Source: an uncultured Rikenella sp. (GTDB taxonomy: Bacteria; Bacteroidota; Bacteroidia; Bacteroidales; Rikenellaceae). From it: a DNA stretch of 30,353 nucleotides. Position 1 is the first letter of the stretch. Each line of letters begins with the position of its first letter. The DNA lies in assembly GCF_910577125.1 (NCBI RefSeq), contig NZ_CAJTMN010000018.1, forward strand, positions 1-30,353. The letters run 5' to 3'. Shown here piece after piece: positions 7,203 to 14,595 of the stretch. Both the position numbers and the translations under genes were made by a program. The notes below the pieces were generated by a model, which made no database searches, was not told the origin of the DNA, and was given only the letters and a program-made list of their open reading frames with translations.

Positions 7203-8381
7203 ATGGTGAAAGACAAATTATGGACCGGCAGCTTCTTGGCAGCTTGCGGCGCGAACTTCCTGCTGTTTTTCGCATTCTACATGCTGTTGCCGATCCTGCC
7301 GATGTATCTGGCCGACCGGTTCGCCGTCACGAAATCGGCGGCAGGGCTGATTCTCTCCTCTTATACCATCATGGCGCTGCTCTTCCGGCCCTTCGCCGGA
7401 TTCATGGTGGACAGCTTTCCGCGGAAACCGCTCCTGATGATCTGCTATGCCTTTTTCATCTCCTATTTCGGCGGCTATATGCTGGCAGGCGTGCTGGCGG
7501 CATTTATCATCCTGCGCGCCACCCACGGAATGGCATTCGGCATGGTGACCGTCTCGGTCAATACCGTGGCGATCGACGTCATGCCGGCCTCCAGACGCGG
7601 CGAGGGGATCGGCTATTTCGGCGTATCGACCAATCTGGCTATGGCCATCGGCCCGATGGCGGCCCTGATGATTCACGATGCCACGCCGGACTATAACTGG
7701 ATCTTCGCCACTGCTCTGGGAGTGGGCCTGATCGGACTGGGCGTCGGATCGCTCGTGCGGGAGAAGAAGACGGAGGCCGTGGGAGCCAAACAGACCCTCT
7801 CGCTCGACCGGTTCCTGCTGCTCAAAGGAATTCCGGGAGCGGTGACGACCGTCTTCCTGTCGTTCGCTTACGGTGTCCTGAGCACCTATGTGGCGGTGTA
7901 CGGAGTCGAAGAGGTGGGGCTGACGAGCGGAACAGGGATGTTTTTCGTCTGTCTGTCGGGCGGCTTGGTCGTGTCGCGCCTGATATCGGGAAAACTCATC
8001 AACCGGGGCTATCTGACAGAGGTCAGCAAGGCGGGAATAGCTTTGCTGATCGTCAGTTTCTTATGTTTCGTCTTTTTGAAACACCCGCTTACGTTCTACG
8101 GCTGCGGCGTTGCGATCGGCGTCGGATACGGGCTGCTCTGCCCGACCCTCCAGACGATGTTCATCAATCTGGCCCATCACAACCAACGGGGGACGGCGAA
8201 TGCCACCTATCTGACCGCTTGGGATTTAGGCGTAGGATTGGGGGTGCTGTTAGGAGGAATTATCGCTCAGCACACCTCCTATTCGTCGGCCTTTCTGCTC
8301 GGCACCTTCCTGCTGTGCATCGGGCTGACGCTCTTTTTCCTGTGGGCCGGCCCCTATTTCGACCAGAACAAGCTGCGATAA
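7203..8381 (+). CDS. Major facilitator superfamily transporter
   Basis: The 392-residue protein has twelve predicted membrane helices in two halves joined by a charged loop near residues 190-205 (VREKKTEAVGAK). The MFS motif A signature between helices 2 and 3 is visible as GFMVDSFPRKP. Features such as the SKSAAGLILSSYT helix and the RGEGIGYFG loop are seen in drug and small-molecule efflux members. The substrate cannot be assigned. I chose the ATG at 7203; a TTG nine bases earlier is possible. The gene has its own promoter and is bounded by hairpins on both sides, so it is probably monocistronic. It converges on the ABC permease gene. Confidence 0.9.
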   Translation: MVKDKLWTGSFLAACGANFLLFFAFYMLLPILPMYLADRFAVTKSAAGLILSSYTIMALLFRPFAGFMVDSFPRKPLLMICYAFFISYFGGYMLAGVLAAFIILRATHGMAFGMVTVSVNTVAIDVMPASRRGEGIGYFGVSTNLAMAIGPMAALMIHDATPDYNWIFATALGVGLIGLGVGSLVREKKTEAVGAKQTLSLDRFLLLKGIPGAVTTVFLSFAYGVLSTYVAVYGVEEVGLTSGTGMFFVCLSGGLVVSRLISGKLINRGYLTEVSKAGIALLIVSFLCFVFLKHPLTFYGCGVAIGVGYGLLCPTLQTMFINLAHHNQRGTANATYLTAWDLGVGLGVLLGGIIAQHTSYSSAFLLGTFLLCIGLTLFFLWAGPYFDQNKLR

Positions 8382-8391
8382 GATAAAACGA

Positions 8392-8415
8392 GCGACCTTT
8401 TTAATGAAAGATCGC
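8392..8415. terminator. Weak hairpin between convergent MFS and ABC permease genes
   Basis: GCGACCTTT pairs with AAAGATCGC, with one C-A mismatch, across a 6-nt loop. It is the only dyad in the 60-bp convergent gap, so it may terminate both transcripts. Evidence is modest. Confidence 0.4.
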
Positions 8416-8441
8416 CCGCATAAATTATATTTTCCGTTTTG

Positions 8442-9212
8442 TTATTTTCTTAGTTGCAGTTTCGAAAACCGCCACCAGGCGATACACATCCACAAAACAC
8501 AGAGCCCCAGAGTAATCAGATTCAGCGTCACCGCCCCGTTGATCCGCGGCAGGGCGAACCATGTCAGGTAAGGCGCCAGCGTCAGCATGAAACTCAACGG
8601 ATTGCACAGCACGAATTGCACCACTACCGTCCACAAAAAGGGATGCCGACGGAAAACCGCCGCTCCCGCCAGAAAAAAAGCCATCGTGGAGAGAAAGTGC
8701 AATCCGTATAAAATCATCATCAGGCCCCACCAGGCAGCCCGGGTATCTTTCAGGAGCGATCGAAAGCCCTCCGCCAAGAGGGTAAACAGGCTGTCGAATC
8801 CCAGCCATTCCGCCCAAAACAGGTCGTTCAGTCCGACGATCGCCAACAGGATCAAAGGGACGGCCACTAAATTTTTCAACACCGTCCACACGAATTTTTC
8901 GCTCCGCGTTGCCGGCACCATAAACGCCTCGACCGCCCGCCCGTGAGAAGAATAACGTCTGAAACTGCGCGATATATTGAACATCACGGCAATCCCCCAC
9001 CCCACTCCGACAATCAGGCGCGGCATGATATACCCGAATCCGTCGTGGATGTCATCGCGGCCAAAAAACACATTCGTGTTCCACGCCATATAAATCATGA
9101 GGCAGAAAAGCAGGCATCCGCCCAGCCTCAAACCCCATGCGCGCCGCTCGCCCGCCAGCTCGGCGCGGGCCACCCGGCCCAGCCGTCTCCAGGAAAAAGC
9201 ATCGTTTCTCAT
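8442..9212 (-). CDS. ABC transporter permease-like membrane protein
   Basis: The 256-residue protein has about six membrane segments, starting near GLRLGGCLLFCLMIYMAW and ending with TLGLCVLWMCIAWWRF. The segment SSHGRAVEAFMVPATRSEKFVW is typical of ABC-2-like permeases in Bacteroidota, where a short cytosolic loop precedes the third helix. The ATG at 9210-9212 overlaps the stop of the ATPase gene as ATGA, so translation is coupled and the two proteins should form one transporter. Longer in-frame starts inside the ATPase gene are ignored. The substrate is unknown. Related transporters export lipids, peptides or antibiotics, or take part in cell-envelope stress responses. Confidence 0.8.
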   Translation of the reverse strand: MRNDAFSWRRLGRVARAELAGERRAWGLRLGGCLLFCLMIYMAWNTNVFFGRDDIHDGFGYIMPRLIVGVGWGIAVMFNISRSFRRYSSHGRAVEAFMVPATRSEKFVWTVLKNLVAVPLILLAIVGLNDLFWAEWLGFDSLFTLLAEGFRSLLKDTRAAWWGLMMILYGLHFLSTMAFFLAGAAVFRRHPFLWTVVVQFVLCNPLSFMLTLAPYLTWFALPRINGAVTLNLITLGLCVLWMCIAWWRFSKLQLRK

Positions 9213-10042
9213 CTCTCCGATCGATTGAAAAGATTTTTCATCGCCTCGCGGTTCGCGATCGCAGCGTTGAACAACAACTCCATATCCAACGGAGAATCCG
9301 CTCCCGACTCGTTCGGTCGCACTCCCCACCGTCCGTGGATCGTCTCCTCGGCATATAACGCCTGCTCGCCCTCCTCCAGCCGCACGAACTGCAACCGCCG
9401 GGTAATCTCCTCCGTCGTGGCATTCAGCAGAATTTCACTCTCATCCAGCACCACCACCGAATCGATCAGCCGATCCAGATCGCGCACCTGATGGGTCGAG
9501 ATCACGATCGTCCGATTCTCGTTCATCACCGAAGCGACCACCCGCCGGAAAGCGCTCTTCGACGGGATGTCCAGCCCGTTGGTCGGCTCGTCCATCAGCA
9601 GCAGCGGCGTGCGACAGGCGATGGCAAAAGCGATACAGGCCTTTTTCTTCTGTCCGAGCGACATCTGCTGGAACGGCTGAGTCTCCGAGACCTCCAGCTC
9701 ACGCATCAGTTCCGCCAGCTGCCCGCCCGAAAAATCGGGATAAAAGCAACCGTACACTCGGGCATATTCCCGCATATTCATCCGCGGCAGGTCGAACTCC
9801 TCGGGCACCAGAAAAATCCGGGACAAAAAGGTCGGTTCACGCCGTTTCGGCGTCCGTCCCAGCACCGATATTTCGCCCGTATTCGGAAACAACAGCCCGG
9901 CCGCCAATTTCAGCAGTGTACTCTTCCCCGCCCCATTCTTCCCCAGCAGACCGTAGATCGCCCCGCGACGCAGTTCGAGGTTCAACCCGCGGAACAACCA
10001 TCCGTTCCGGTAGCCGAACGATACGTTTTCAAATCGGATCAT
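9209..10042 (-). CDS. ABC transporter ATP-binding protein
   Basis: The 277-residue protein has all parts of an ABC ATPase: Walker A GKNGAGKS at residues 34-41, a Q-loop region near FLVPEEF, signature MSLGQ at 127-131 (a variant of LSGGQ), Walker B LLLMDEP at 147-153 and the H-loop histidine at 184 (STHQ). The C-terminal 70 residues after the nucleotide-binding domain are a short extension of unknown role. The Q-loop position reads PEEF rather than the common Q, a variant seen in YtrB-like ATPases. It is the middle gene of a three-gene operon: 24 nt after the small membrane protein and overlapping the permease by ATGA. It energises the transporter at the inner membrane. Confidence 0.93.
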   Translation of the reverse strand: MIRFENVSFGYRNGWLFRGLNLELRRGAIYGLLGKNGAGKSTLLKLAAGLLFPNTGEISVLGRTPKRREPTFLSRIFLVPEEFDLPRMNMREYARVYGCFYPDFSGGQLAELMRELEVSETQPFQQMSLGQKKKACIAFAIACRTPLLLMDEPTNGLDIPSKSAFRRVVASVMNENRTIVISTHQVRDLDRLIDSVVVLDESEILLNATTEEITRRLQFVRLEEGEQALYAEETIHGRWGVRPNESGADSPLDMELLFNAAIANREAMKNLFNRSER

Positions 10043-10066
10043 GCGTTTTTCAAATTGGATTTTAAA

Positions 10067-10300
10067 TTATTTTTTCTGTTCCAATTTCAGCATGAGCCAC
10101 CGGCCGAAGGTCAAGCCGAAGAGCGTCCAAATGACTAATTTGATGACGACTACCTCCCATCGCCAAGGTGATTGAGTGAAGCCGAAATAATTGAAACTAA
10201 AATAATTGACAATCTCGGTAAAGATCATGACACCATAAGCCCAGCCCAATCCCCTGAGCACTGCCCGGCGCGTCCAGTTCTCCCTGTCGAAAAGTTTCAT
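10067..10300 (-). CDS. Small two-helix membrane protein, first gene of the ABC operon
   Basis: The 77-residue protein starts at the ATG at 10298-10300, giving a positively charged N-terminus (MKLFDRENWTRRAVLRG). Two hydrophobic segments follow (near residues 17-34 and 50-71, the second VVVIKLVIWTLFGLTFGRWL) and the protein ends in KLEQKK. I do not recognise a family. Its place 24 nt before the ATPase gene, under the same promoter, suggests a small accessory subunit or regulator of the transporter. Transporters of this type often begin with a GntR-family repressor, which is absent here. Longer in-frame starts run back into the divergent acyltransferase gene and are unlikely. Confidence 0.72.
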   Translation of the reverse strand: MKLFDRENWTRRAVLRGLGWAYGVMIFTEIVNYFSFNYFGFTQSPWRWEVVVIKLVIWTLFGLTFGRWLMLKLEQKK

Positions 10301-10317
10301 GGGAAATGTTTTTCTTG

Positions 10318-10347
10318 CAAAATAGCCCTTTTCGCTCAAACTGCCAA
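10318..10347 (-). promoter_or_regulatory. Promoter of the ABC operon
   Basis: On the minus strand TTG at 10345-10347 is followed after 20 nt by TATTTTG at 10318-10324, a -7-like box one base shorter than TAnnTTTG. It lies 17 nt before the start of the small membrane protein gene and back-to-back with the acyltransferase promoter. Confidence 0.45.
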
Positions 10348-10365
10348 CTTCTCGGCGGAAAAAAT

Positions 10366-10373
10366 TATCTTTG
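10366..10373 (+). promoter_or_regulatory. -7 box of the acyltransferase gene, near-leaderless
   Basis: TATCTTTG is an exact TAnnTTTG match ending 6 nt before the ATG at 10380, so the transcript would have only a few leader bases. A TG at 10342-10343 is a partial -33. Confidence 0.6.
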
Positions 10374-10379
10374 TCTGTT

Positions 10380-11483
10380 ATGCAAAATAATTCTTCGACC
10401 CGCATACCCTGGCTCGATGTGCTTCGCATCGCGGCCTGTTTTATGGTAGTCTTTTCCCACAGCGGCGATTTTTTCGTCGCCCGTTTCGACGAAGACCGGA
10501 CAGCCTTTCTGTCGGGCGTCTGCTGGGACAGCCTGATGCGCGCCTGCGTACCGTTGTTCGTCATGATCTCCGGCGTGCTGCTTCTGCCGGTCCGGACGGA
10601 TATGAGCACTTTCTACCGCCGGCGGCTGGGACGCATCTTATGGCCTTTGCTGCTCTGGAGCCTCCTGACGCCCCTTTTCTACCGGGCCTACGGACACACC
10701 GAGGGGACGAATGCCTGGTATTACATCGCCTCGTTCCCGCTGAACTTCAATTACGCTACCACCCCGCTGTGGTACCTCTATATGCTGGTCGGATTGTACC
10801 TGATCCTGCCGATCGTCTCGCCGTGGGTGGCTCAGGCGTCCCGCAAAGACTTGAAACGGTTCCTGTACCTCTGGGGTTTCACCCTCTTCATTCCCTATAT
10901 CCGGGTTCTAGCGCCGTTTTTCGGGTACGTCGGCAACTACGGGCACACCGGCATTTTCGGCGAATGCGACTGGAATCCGTTCGGAACGTTCTATTACGTC
11001 AGCGGCTTTCTCGGATACCTGATTTTGGCCCACTATTTAAACCTTTACCCCTCCGAGCGATCCAAGAAACAAATATGGATTCGATCGGCCGTCTGTTTCG
11101 CCGCGGGATACGCCCTGACCTGCGGCGGATACCTCTGGACACAGAGGTATTTCCCGACCGACTACGCCTACCTCGAAATCCCGTGGTTTTTCACCGGATT
11201 CAGCGTCTTCTTGATGACCTACGGCGTATTCACGGCCCTGCAGACGGTTCGGATTTCGAACCTACGGACACAGGAACGGCTCGGACGGTGGGCCGGGCTG
11301 ACGTTCGGCATCTACCTGTGCCACTTTTTTATCGTGCAGGTGGGATACGACATCGTCAACGACTACATACCGCTGCCGCCTTACCTTCAGATTCCGCTGA
11401 TCGCCCTGCTGGCTTTCACGGTTTCGGCCGGGGTGGTACGGTTATTGCAGAAACTGCCTTATCACAAATACTTAATCGGATAA
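10380..11483 (+). CDS. Acyltransferase 3 family membrane protein (OafA/WecH-like)
   Basis: The 367-residue protein has about ten membrane segments. It carries the family's start motif, WLDVLRIAACFMVVFSHSG, in which the histidine is the presumed catalytic residue, followed by MRACVPLFVMISGVLL and YRRRLGRILWP. These motifs are hallmarks of acyltransferase 3 proteins, which transfer acetyl or succinyl groups to sugars of surface polysaccharides, peptidoglycan or other glycans. The acceptor cannot be predicted. I chose the ATG at 10380; a TTG at 10371 overlaps the promoter box. It is followed after 5 nt by the SIMPL-domain gene, so the two are probably cotranscribed. Confidence 0.9.
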   Translation: MQNNSSTRIPWLDVLRIAACFMVVFSHSGDFFVARFDEDRTAFLSGVCWDSLMRACVPLFVMISGVLLLPVRTDMSTFYRRRLGRILWPLLLWSLLTPLFYRAYGHTEGTNAWYYIASFPLNFNYATTPLWYLYMLVGLYLILPIVSPWVAQASRKDLKRFLYLWGFTLFIPYIRVLAPFFGYVGNYGHTGIFGECDWNPFGTFYYVSGFLGYLILAHYLNLYPSERSKKQIWIRSAVCFAAGYALTCGGYLWTQRYFPTDYAYLEIPWFFTGFSVFLMTYGVFTALQTVRISNLRTQERLGRWAGLTFGIYLCHFFIVQVGYDIVNDYIPLPPYLQIPLIALLAFTVSAGVVRLLQKLPYHKYLIG

Positions 11484-11488
11484 AAGTC

Positions 11489-12184
11489 ATGAAAAAAATG
11501 CTTTTTATCGCTTCGGCACTCCTGATGATCGGTGCCGGGAGCGCATGGGCCCAGAACAACAACGAACAGATTCCGTATGTCGAAATCAACAGCTCGGCCG
11601 ATACGTCGGTGATGCCCAACAAATTCCGCATCGCCATCAGCATCTCGGAAGAGCCGAGCAAGGGAAAGACCACCATCGCCGAATTGGAACGCTCGTTGGC
11701 GACGGCTCTGAATGCCGCAGGGGTGGACATCAAGAAACAGCTGGTCATCACGAGCCAGTCGAACGCCAACGGCAAGCGAAAAGACATCTATCAATATAAG
11801 AACTACCTCCTGACGTTGACCGAACCGAATCAGGTGGAAGCGGTGTTCGACGAGTTGCAGGCGAACGGTATCTCGGATGCGTCGCTGAGCCAGAGCACGC
11901 GGAGCGACCTGAAGGAACTCCAGGCACAGGTTCGTGTCAAAGCGATGCGGAATGCCCAGATCACCGCATCGGAACTCGCTGCGGCTCTCGGACAGCGGAT
12001 CGGCAAAGCCATTTACATCCAGTCCTACTCCTCGGCTCCGGATTTGTTGAACGGAATGGTTCGCGGATTGGCGATGAGTAAAGTTGCCACCGGCAATGCC
12101 ATTCAGGAGGACGCCCTGTCGAACATCAAATTCAACGATGTGCGGATCAATCAGAATGTGACGGTACGCTTCGTATTGGAATAA
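11489..12184 (+). CDS. Periplasmic SIMPL-domain (DUF541) protein
   Basis: The 231-residue protein begins with a signal peptide likely cleaved after residue 21 (GSAWA followed by QNNN). The mature part matches the SIMPL/DUF541 pattern: an early strand with VEINSSADTSVMPNKFRIAISI, a helix with TTIAELERSLATALNAAGVD, the YQYKNYLLTLTEPNQVEAVFDEL segment, and a final strand INQNVTVRFVLE. Family members are periplasmic or outer-membrane proteins of poorly known function, some linked to oxidative stress. The real start is the ATG at 11489; a longer frame back to 10640 is a shadow inside the acyltransferase gene. It is the second gene of a pair, and a strong terminator follows. Confidence 0.88.
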   Translation: MKKMLFIASALLMIGAGSAWAQNNNEQIPYVEINSSADTSVMPNKFRIAISISEEPSKGKTTIAELERSLATALNAAGVDIKKQLVITSQSNANGKRKDIYQYKNYLLTLTEPNQVEAVFDELQANGISDASLSQSTRSDLKELQAQVRVKAMRNAQITASELAAALGQRIGKAIYIQSYSSAPDLLNGMVRGLAMSKVATGNAIQEDALSNIKFNDVRINQNVTVRFVLE

Positions 12185-12220
12185 TTTAACAGATTCCACC
12201 GATTCTGCTCATCCTTACAC

Positions 12221-12248
12221 AAAACAGCGGGTAAATCCCGCTGTTTTT
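12221..12248 (+). terminator. Intrinsic terminator after the SIMPL gene
   Basis: An 11-bp stem (12221-12231 with 12237-12247) surrounds a TAAAT loop and ends in TTTTT at 12244-12248. It separates the acyltransferase-SIMPL unit from the TCA operon. Confidence 0.9.
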
Positions 12249-12250
12249 CG

Positions 12251-12257
12251 TATATTG
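12251..12257 (+). promoter_or_regulatory. Possible promoter of the acn-icd-gltA operon
   Basis: TATATTG just after the terminator resembles the -7 box but is one base shorter than TAnnTTTG. It would give a leader of about 40 nt before the aconitase start at 12301. No better match lies in the gap. Confidence 0.3.
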
Positions 12258-12300
12258 CGCCCGGAAACGGAATTACGAAAAATTTTTAATAACCCCTCCT

Positions 12301-14595
12301 ATGACATTCGACATCGAGATGATCCGGCAGCGGTATGCCGCGATGCCCGACGGAGTAGATCGGGCGCGGCGGACGACCGGACATGCCCTGACACTGGCCG
12401 AGAAAATTCTGCTGACCCATCTGGCCGACGACACCCAGCGGCCGGTTTTCCGGCGCGGCGAGGACTATGTCCATTTCGCTCCGGATCGGGTGGCCATGCA
12501 GGATGCGACGGCACAGATGGCTCTGCTCCAGTTCATGAATGCCGGGCGCGAACGGGTGGCGGTGCCGACCACAGTACACTGCGACCACCTGATTCTGGCC
12601 GATCGGGGTGCGAGCACCGACCTGGCGGCTGCCCGGGAGGTCAATCGGGAGGTCTATGACTTTTTGTCGTCGGTGTCGAACAAATACGGAATCGGATTCT
12701 GGCGGCCGGGAGCCGGGATTATTCATCAGGTGGTGCTCGAAAACTACGCCTTTCCGGGCGGGATGATGATCGGCACCGATTCGCATACGCCGAACGCCGG
12801 CGGGATGGGGATGATCGCCGTGGGGGTCGGCGGAGCCGATGCGGCGGACGTGATGGCCGGAATGGCATGGGAGCTGAAGATGCCGCGCATTATCGGCGTG
12901 CGGCTGACGGGGCGGCTGGGGGGCTGGACATCGCCGAAAGATGTGATTCTGAAACTGGCCGGCATCCTGACCGTCAAGGGAGGGACGAACGCCATTATCG
13001 AATACTTCGGGCCGGGAACGGAGACCATCTCGGCGACCGGGAAAGCCACGATCTGCAACATGGGCGCGGAGGTGGGAGCGACGACCTCGCTCTTTCCGTA
13101 CGACGGCCGGATGGGCGACTACCTGCGGGCGACCGGACGGAGCGATGTGGCCGAGCTGGCCGACGCAGTCGCAGAAAGCTGCCTGCAGGCAGACGCTACG
13201 GTGCTGGAGCATCCGGAACGCTACTACGACCGGGTGATCGAGATCGACCTTTCGACGCTGGAACCGTATATCAACGGGCCGTTCACGCCGGATGCGGCGG
13301 CACCGATCTCGGAATTCGTGCGCATGGCCCGCGAGAAGGGCTATCCGGAACGGATGGAGGTCGGCCTGATCGGATCGTGCACCGACTCCTCGTACGAAGA
13401 CCTGACCCGGGCGGCTTCGGTGGCACGACAGGCAACGGAAAAAGGGTTGACCGTTCAGGCACAATACATCGTGACGCCGGGATCGGAACAGGTGCGTTAC
13501 ACGGCAGAGCGGGACGGGATGCTGCGGGACTTCGAGGCGATCGGAGGCATCGTCATGGCGAATGCGTGCGGGGCCTGCATCGGGCAGTGGAAACGGCATA
13601 CAGACGACGCGACACGGGCGAACTCGATCGTGACGAGCTTCAACCGGAACTTCGCCGCGCGGAACGACGGAAATCCGAAAACCCATGCTTTTATCGCCTC
13701 GCCGGAGATGGTGACGGCCATGACGATTGCAGGACGTATTACCTTCAACCCGCTGACCGACACGATACCCGACAAGGAGGGTAATCCGGTGCGGCTGGAT
13801 GCGCCTCAGGGCAGCGAACTGCCGGCCGCAGGGTTCGCGGTGGACGATCCGGGTTATCAGGCACCGGCAGCGGACGGCTCTTCGGTTACGGTGGCTATTG
13901 CGCCGGGGTCGAAGCGGTTGCAACGGCTGGAACCGTTCGGGGCGTGGGACGGAGAGGATTTCGAGGGGCTGCGACTGCTGATCAAAACGCGGGGAAAATG
14001 CACCACCGACCATATCTCGATGGCCGGGCCTTGGCTCAGGTTCCGGGGACACCTCGAAAATATTTCAGACAACCTGCTGATGGGGGCGACCAACGCTTTT
14101 GCGGCGGAGGGACGGGATGCGGTGAACTGCGTATTGAATCCGACGCTGCCGGGGCAGACATACGACAAAGTCTCGACCGTAGCGAAGGACTATAAGGCCA
14201 AAGGGCTGGGGAGCATCGTGGTGGCGCAGGAGAACTACGGCGAAGGCTCGTCGCGGGAACATGCGGCGATGGAGCCGCGGTTCTTGGGCGTGAAAACGGT
14301 GCTGGCGCAGTCGTTCGCCCGGATTCATGAGACCAACCTCAAGAAACAGGGAATCCTGGCCCTGACTTTCGCCCATAAGGCGGACTGGGAGAAGGTGCGG
14401 GAGGACGATACGATTTCGATACTCGGCCTGAAAGAGTTTGCGCCGGGGGTTCCGATGACCGTCGTGTTGCAACACACGGACGGGACTACCGAAAGTTTCG
14501 AAGCGGAACACACCTATAACGACCTGCAGATCGCCTGGTTCCGGGCCGGCAGCGCACTCAACTTACTGAGCAAAAAAACGAAAGAAAATGAATAA
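12301..14595 (+). CDS. acn: Aconitate hydratase, mitochondrial type
   Basis: The 764-residue enzyme interconverts citrate and isocitrate. Its [4Fe-4S] ligands are C360 (GSCTDSS), C423 and C426 (NACGACIGQW), almost the numbering of mature mitochondrial aconitase. Other conserved parts are GTDSHTPNAGGMG near 158-170 and the GEGSSREHAAMEPR segment with the active-site serine in the swivelling C-terminal domain. Aconitases of this mitochondrial type are known in Bacteroides fragilis and are distinct from bacterial AcnA and AcnB. It is the first gene of the oxidative TCA operon, overlapping icd by 8 nt. In Bacteroidota this arm mainly supplies 2-oxoglutarate for glutamate. Its labile cluster makes it sensitive to oxygen and iron supply. 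Confidence 0.97.
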   Translation: MTFDIEMIRQRYAAMPDGVDRARRTTGHALTLAEKILLTHLADDTQRPVFRRGEDYVHFAPDRVAMQDATAQMALLQFMNAGRERVAVPTTVHCDHLILADRGASTDLAAAREVNREVYDFLSSVSNKYGIGFWRPGAGIIHQVVLENYAFPGGMMIGTDSHTPNAGGMGMIAVGVGGADAADVMAGMAWELKMPRIIGVRLTGRLGGWTSPKDVILKLAGILTVKGGTNAIIEYFGPGTETISATGKATICNMGAEVGATTSLFPYDGRMGDYLRATGRSDVAELADAVAESCLQADATVLEHPERYYDRVIEIDLSTLEPYINGPFTPDAAAPISEFVRMAREKGYPERMEVGLIGSCTDSSYEDLTRAASVARQATEKGLTVQAQYIVTPGSEQVRYTAERDGMLRDFEAIGGIVMANACGACIGQWKRHTDDATRANSIVTSFNRNFAARNDGNPKTHAFIASPEMVTAMTIAGRITFNPLTDTIPDKEGNPVRLDAPQGSELPAAGFAVDDPGYQAPAADGSSVTVAIAPGSKRLQRLEPFGAWDGEDFEGLRLLIKTRGKCTTDHISMAGPWLRFRGHLENISDNLLMGATNAFAAEGRDAVNCVLNPTLPGQTYDKVSTVAKDYKAKGLGSIVVAQENYGEGSSREHAAMEPRFLGVKTVLAQSFARIHETNLKKQGILALTFAHKADWEKVREDDTISILGLKEFAPGVPMTVVLQHTDGTTESFEAEHTYNDLQIAWFRAGSALNLLSKKTKENE

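Noticed and set aside
10640..11488. A long N-terminal extension of the SIMPL protein inside the acyltransferase gene.
   Set aside because: The signal peptide starts at the ATG at 11489, and the upstream part is an out-of-frame reading of the acyltransferase.
12286..14052. A 588-codon open frame antisense to aconitase, and similar long antisense frames elsewhere (for example 17292-18278 and 18245-19348).
   Set aside because: They lie opposite strongly conserved enzymes, are rich in Arg, His and Pro as expected for shadows of GC-rich codons, and match no family I recognise.
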